A stretch of DNA of 64,000 nucleotides from CBFHND01 sp965657085 (GTDB taxonomy: Bacteria > Pseudomonadota > Alphaproteobacteria > Rhodobacterales > Rhodobacteraceae), in the NCBI GenBank assembly GCA_965657085.1, contig CBFHND010000001.1, forward strand, positions 186,001 through 250,000, read 5' to 3'. The position numbers and the translations under genes are program-made. The notes beneath the pieces are model-generated. The model was not told where the DNA came from and searched no databases. It saw nothing but the letters and a program-made list of their open reading frames with translations. This document shows, one piece after another, positions 60,229 to 64,000 of this stretch (positions within the stretch are counted from its first letter, which is position 1; each line of letters starts with the position of its first letter).

Positions 60229-61257
60229 TTAGTTGCAGCCAGCAACGCCATCCATGGCGCCGGCGCAAACTTTGTCTTTGCCGATGTGACCGGCGTCGAT
60301 GACCGCGCTGATGTTGTCCTTGGTCACAGGTGTTGGCGCAAGGAAGATTGCATTCATTTCAACACCCTTCGCCCCACCGGACCACTTTTCGGCACCGTCG
60401 ATGGCCGCCATGTCCGAACCATCGGCCAGAGCAATCGCAATCTCGGCAGCCTTGGCACCCAGTTGGCGCGCGTCTTTCCAGACCGAAACGGTCTGTGTGC
60501 CACGTGCCACACGGTTCAGAGCAGCATGGTCACCATCCTGGCCGCCGACCGGAACGCTCAGGCCCTGTGCCTGCAACGCTGCGATGACGCCACCGGCCAT
60601 ACCATCGTTTTCAGCCAGAACAGCATCGACGTTGTTGTCGTTGGCGGTCAGGATCTGTTCCATGTTCTTTTGCGCGTTGTCGGGTTTCCAGCCGTCGGTG
60701 AACGCTTCGCCGACGATGGTGATCTTGCCGGATGCGACATCATCACCAATGACTTCCATCATGCCTTCCAGCAGGAACAGCGCGTTGGGGTCGCCCTTGT
60801 CACCCTTGATGATGGCAAAGTTGCCTTCAGGCTGTGCAGCGACCACGGATTCCGCGATGATGCGACCCACGCCCTTGTTGTCGAATGTCAGATAGAAGGC
60901 GCGTTCGTCTTCGATCAGACGGTCATAGCCCACGACGGGAATGCCTTCGTTGTCGGCCTGGTCCACGGCCGGGCCAACCGCATCCTTGTCCACCGACAGA
61001 ATGATCAGCGCGTCCGCACCTTGTGCAATCAAAGCCTCGACATCGGTCAGCTGCTTGGCAGCGGACGCCTGCGCATCGGCCGAGATATACTTGGCCCCGG
61101 CGGCTTCGATGGCGGCCTTCATGGCAGCTTCATCGGTTTTCCAGCGCTCTTCCTGGAAATTCGACCAGCTCACGCCAACCGTGATGTTATCGGCCCAGGC
61201 GGCCACGCCGATAACGGCACCCATGGCCGCCGCAGCGGCTGTTTTCAGAAAATTCAT
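60229..61257 (-). CDS. Sugar ABC transporter substrate-binding protein (XylF-like)
   Basis: 342 residues with a signal peptide (MNFLKTAAAAAMGAVIGVAA, cleavage near WA-DN). Type I periplasmic fold: NITVGVSWSNFQEERWKTDE, GADALIILSVDKDAVGPAVD, GIPVVGYDRLIED and VPVGGQDGDHAALN. The spacing is that of xylose-binding proteins. Specificity may be glucose/xylose in view of glk. Head of the leftward operon, divergent from the ROK regulator. Confidence 0.92.
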   Translation of the reverse strand: MNFLKTAAAAAMGAVIGVAAWADNITVGVSWSNFQEERWKTDEAAMKAAIEAAGAKYISADAQASAAKQLTDVEALIAQGADALIILSVDKDAVGPAVDQADNEGIPVVGYDRLIEDERAFYLTFDNKGVGRIIAESVVAAQPEGNFAIIKGDKGDPNALFLLEGMMEVIGDDVASGKITIVGEAFTDGWKPDNAQKNMEQILTANDNNVDAVLAENDGMAGGVIAALQAQGLSVPVGGQDGDHAALNRVARGTQTVSVWKDARQLGAKAAEIAIALADGSDMAAIDGAEKWSGGAKGVEMNAIFLAPTPVTKDNISAVIDAGHIGKDKVCAGAMDGVAGCN

Positions 61258-61341
61258 AGTGTCCTCCCAAGACTGTTGCCCTGCCTCTTGCCATGCTTCT
61301 CGGCGCACTTTTGACGGGGTCGTATCATTGTTAGCCGTTTA

Positions 61342-61358
61342 AATTTGAAAAGCAAATT
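61342..61358. promoter_or_regulatory. Probable ROK-repressor operator
   Basis: AATTTG-AAAAG-CAAATT, perfect 6-bp arms extending imperfectly to TTTAAATTTG/CAAATTAAAT, in the AT-rich gap between the XylF-like and ROK genes. Position suits repression of both divergent transcripts by the ROK protein. Confidence 0.6.
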
Positions 61359-61451
61359 AAATTGGACAAAACTTGAATTTACCCTCATTCTGGGGGCATC
61401 CTGAAACGGGCTTTGACGAACAAACCCCTTGGAACACAAAGAAAACCAGCC

Positions 61452-62654
61452 ATGGCATTCGGACACCAGCGCGAAGACAGCAGACGCATCCTTTTGCGGG
61501 AAATCGCGAAGGGCGGGCGCATTCCGCGCATCGATCTGGCGCAGCGCACGGGAATCAGCCGGGCCACCGTAACCACGATCACCGCCGATCTGCTGCGCGA
61601 CGGTCTGATCCGCGAAGTGCCGCCCGAAGAAGGTACCGCAGCGGCGCGCGGGCGGCCTCGCGTTGACCTCAAGATTGATGGCACCGCACATCTGGTGGCA
61701 GGGGCCAAAGTGTCAGGCGCTTCCATTTCCTGCGTGTTGATGGATTTCGAAGGGACACAACTGGCCGACCACGAAGCCCCCCTGCCCCCCGGTCGTCACA
61801 GCGCCCAGCAGCTTGCGGAAAACGTGTCGGACGCTGTCGCGGCGCTGGCTGGAAAGATCGGGCGAACAACTGCGGACATCTCTGGTGTGGGTGTGGGCCT
61901 TGCCGGCACGATCGATGCCACGGCAGGGGCGGTGCATTGGTCGCCTTCGCTCAGCGAGCGGAATGTCGATTTTGCCGGTATCCTGACGAACGTCATGGGC
62001 GTGCCCACCTATCTCGACAATGACGCGAACCTTGTTGCCATGGCGGAGAAGACCTTTGGCCTTGGCCGCGATCATTCGGATTTCATCGTGGTCACGATCG
62101 AGGCAGGCGTTGGCATGGGGATCGTCCTGGGCGGCGAGATCTATCGCGGCACCCGTGGGTGCGGGGCCGAGTTCGGCCACACCAAGGTCCAGTTGGAAGG
62201 GGCGCTTTGCCGATGTGGTCAACGCGGCTGTCTTGAAGCTTATGTCGCGGACTATGCCCTTTTGCGCGAAGCGGGCACCGCCCTTGGCACCGGGTCCGCC
62301 GCCCCCGATCAGATCAAGCAGTTGCTGGATGCCGCGCGCGACGGCGATGCAGCGGCGGCATCCGTGGTTTCAAGGGCCGGGCGGATGTTCGCGATGGGCC
62401 TTGCCAACATCGTCAACGTCTTTGATCCCGAATTGATCATCCTCGCCGGGGAACAAATGCAATTCGATTACCTGTATGCCGACGCGGTCATGGCCGAAAT
62501 GCGCAAATCCATCGTGCAGGTCGATGCCGCGCCGCCTGAGGTGGTCATTCACAAGTGGGGCAACATGATGTGGGCCCGCGGCGCCGCCGCCTATGCACTG
62601 GAATTTGTGCAGGACCGCGCGGCACGGGTCGAAGGGTCAGCGCATGCGGGCTAG
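61452..62654 (+). CDS. ROK family transcriptional regulator (XylR/NagC type)
   Basis: 400 residues from ATG 61452 (a TTG at 61413 is an alternative). N-terminal winged helix at about 8-70 (EDSRRILLREIAKGGRIPRI; LAQRTGISRATVTTITADLL). ROK domain with ATP-like and zinc motifs: GVGVGLAGTIDATAGAV, ETFGLG-type region, GCGAEFGHTKVQ and CRCGQRGCLEAYV (zinc Cys cluster). Represses sugar genes until its ligand binds. Divergent to the XylF-like operon. Its end overlaps the next gene by 11 bp. Confidence 0.92.
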   Translation: MAFGHQREDSRRILLREIAKGGRIPRIDLAQRTGISRATVTTITADLLRDGLIREVPPEEGTAAARGRPRVDLKIDGTAHLVAGAKVSGASISCVLMDFEGTQLADHEAPLPPGRHSAQQLAENVSDAVAALAGKIGRTTADISGVGVGLAGTIDATAGAVHWSPSLSERNVDFAGILTNVMGVPTYLDNDANLVAMAEKTFGLGRDHSDFIVVTIEAGVGMGIVLGGEIYRGTRGCGAEFGHTKVQLEGALCRCGQRGCLEAYVADYALLREAGTALGTGSAAPDQIKQLLDAARDGDAAAASVVSRAGRMFAMGLANIVNVFDPELIILAGEQMQFDYLYADAVMAEMRKSIVQVDAAPPEVVIHKWGNMMWARGAAAYALEFVQDRAARVEGSAHAG

Positions 62655-64000
62655 TCTGTTCCTTGCTCTGTGCGCCTCAACTGCGGCTGCGGATCCACAG
62701 TTTGCGCCGGTCACAGTACCCGAACATGTCTATGATGGCGGGTGGGAACACTTCGTAGGCGGCGGGCTGAGTTCGTTTGATTGCAATGCGGACGGTCGGA
62801 TTGACCTTGTCGCCGCCGGGGGCACGAACCCTGTGCAGGTTTTTGTCAACGAAAGCGGCAAGGACATACACTTGCGTATGGAAAGCCTTGTCGTGACCGG
62901 AGCAACCGGCGTTTATGCGCTGGACATCAACAACGACACACAGCTTGATCTGGTGATCCTGCGCGTGGGGCCTGACAAGGTGATGTACGGACGTGGAGAT
63001 TGCCAATTCTCCGACGCCGCGCCGATCCCGTTTCTGGACAAGTGGACCACCGCCTTTTCGGCCACATGGGAGGGCGGAAACACCCGGCCCACTCTGGCCA
63101 TGGGCCATTATGTCGACCGCAGCAATCCTGACGGCCCTTTCGGGACCTGCGATACGAACAGTCTCTGGCGTCCGTCCGATGAAGGCTGGACCGAGACGAC
63201 GCTTGCACCGGGCTATTGCACCCTGTCTGCACTTTTCACCGACTGGTCGCGTATGGGTCAGGCCGATCTGCGACTGAGCAATGACCGGCACTACTATGTC
63301 TCAGACGGATCGGAACAGCTTTGGAAAATGGACGCCACACCACGGCTCTATACGGCCGATGACGGGTGGAACGAACACCTGATCTGGGGCATGGGCATAG
63401 CGACGCGCGATCTGGACCGGGATGGGCGCGACGAGGTTTTTCTGTCGTCCATGGGGGATCAAAGGCTTCAGGTGCCTAACGGCACAGGGCCGGGATACCG
63501 GGATGTGCCGTTCAGTGTGGGTGCCACTGCACACCGCCCTTACACCGGGGGTGACGGTCGCCCGTCGACCGGTTGGCATATTGCGTTTGGGGATGTCCAG
63601 AATGATGGCTGGGATGACGTGTTCATTTCAAAGGGCAACGTGCAGCAAATGCCCGGTATGGCAATGGATGATCCCAACAACCTGTTGATTTCCGATAAAG
63701 AAAACCGATTTCATGAGGCAGGTCTGGCCGCCGGTGTCGCATCAATGCACCGCGCACGGGGGGCTGCGCTGGTCGATCTGAACAACGATGGTTTGCTGGA
63801 CCTCGCGGTCGTGAACCGGCGCGCCGCTTTCGAGGTTTGGCAGAACGTCACCGCCACATCAGGCAACTGGATATCCATCGCGCTGGTACAGCCCGGACCA
63901 AACACACAAGCCGTGGGCGCATGGGTCGAAGTTGATGACGGCACCCATGTGCAGTCGCGTGAAATCACGGTCGGCGGGGGCCATGGCGGCAATCATTCCG
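62644..64000 (+). CDS. Exported FG-GAP/VCBS-repeat protein (CRTAC1-like), 3' end outside the window
   Basis: 452 residues are visible and the frame is open at the right edge. Signal peptide MRASLFLALCASTAAADPQF (cleavage near AAA-DP). Repeated Asp-rich calcium-type motifs: FDCNADGRIDLVAAGG, LDINNDTQLDLVIL, RDLDRDGRDEVFLS, GDVQNDGWDDVFIS and LNNDGLLDLAVVN, each an FG-GAP/VCBS blade, so a beta-propeller is expected. The last visible residues (NWISIALVQPGPNTQAVGAW) match the ASPIC/UnbV region of CRTAC1-like proteins. Start overlaps the ROK gene. Extracellular or periplasmic role unknown. Confidence 0.85.
   Translation, partial: MRASLFLALCASTAAADPQFAPVTVPEHVYDGGWEHFVGGGLSSFDCNADGRIDLVAAGGTNPVQVFVNESGKDIHLRMESLVVTGATGVYALDINNDTQLDLVILRVGPDKVMYGRGDCQFSDAAPIPFLDKWTTAFSATWEGGNTRPTLAMGHYVDRSNPDGPFGTCDTNSLWRPSDEGWTETTLAPGYCTLSALFTDWSRMGQADLRLSNDRHYYVSDGSEQLWKMDATPRLYTADDGWNEHLIWGMGIATRDLDRDGRDEVFLSSMGDQRLQVPNGTGPGYRDVPFSVGATAHRPYTGGDGRPSTGWHIAFGDVQNDGWDDVFISKGNVQQMPGMAMDDPNNLLISDKENRFHEAGLAAGVASMHRARGAALVDLNNDGLLDLAVVNRRAAFEVWQNVTATSGNWISIALVQPGPNTQAVGAWVEVDDGTHVQSREITVGGGHGGNHS

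Noticed and set aside
1..64000. CRISPR arrays, prophage genes, intact insertion sequences, rRNA
   Set aside because: No regularly spaced repeats, transposase, integrase, phage structural genes or rRNA sequence were seen.

Overview
The window looks like chromosomal DNA of an alphaproteobacterium of the Rhodobacteraceae/Roseobacter group. This rests on its high G+C, densely overlapping operons and roseobacter-type gene content: xdhC beside a BMP-type nucleoside transporter, a GcvT-fused dimethylglycine/sarcosine dehydrogenase-like protein, a TctABC system, a homoprotocatechuate (hpa) cluster, and short GC-rich intergenic hairpin elements. This is an assignment from content only; no rRNA gene is present.

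Layout. 0-5.4 kb: tail of xdhC and a purine nucleoside/base-type ABC transporter (ATPase, two permeases, BMP binding protein), closed by a strong terminator. The junction of the two permeases has been duplicated around a small membrane-protein gene. 5.6-15.2 kb: scattered housekeeping and accessory enzymes (deacetylase-like, GNAT, DUF2461, GST, aldo/keto reductase, two FAD amine/amino-acid oxidoreductases), an unrecognised 339-residue protein and a LysE exporter. 15.4-20.2 kb: an operon of D-2-hydroxyacid dehydrogenase, gamma-glutamyltransferase and FAD-linked D-2-hydroxyacid oxidase, then an SH3-like secreted protein. 20.3-28.8 kb: a DeoR-regulated island of apparently lower G+C, with a UgpCBAE-type importer, a metallophosphodiesterase, a Na/Pi cotransporter-family protein and a divergent HAD phosphatase. 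It sits on the 3' side of a tRNA-Gln gene and looks like a phosphodiester/phosphate-ester utilisation unit that can also move the released phosphate.

29.3-32.7 kb: a BON-MscS channel, a quinone reductase and a haloalkane-dehalogenase-like hydrolase. 32.8-57.1 kb is the most interesting part, a catabolic super-cluster. It contains (a) a flavin reductase, aldehyde dehydrogenase, luciferase-like monooxygenase, DUF1185 protein and alpha/beta hydrolase under a divergent LysR; (b) a glutamine-amidotransferase-like hydrolase, a cytochrome P450 and a glutamine-synthetase-like ligase, downstream of a tripartite tricarboxylate-type transporter, a class III aminotransferase and an IclR regulator; (c) divergently, an aldehyde dehydrogenase, a class III PLP enzyme resembling amino-alcohol-phosphate phospho-lyases and an APH-type kinase; (d) the hpa meta-cleavage operon (HpaR, F, E, D, G, H) with an aromatic amino acid decarboxylase embedded in it.

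My reading is that this region dissimilates aromatic or alkyl amines and amino alcohols: decarboxylation or import gives an amine, gamma-glutamylation may mask it during P450 hydroxylation, kinase plus phospho-lyase removes the amino group of a hydroxy-amine, and the aldehyde is oxidised and fed to homoprotocatechuate cleavage. The linkage of these modules is inference.

57.1-62.7 kb: a xylose-type sugar ABC transporter with glucokinase and a divergent ROK repressor; the window ends inside an FG-GAP/VCBS-repeat exported protein.
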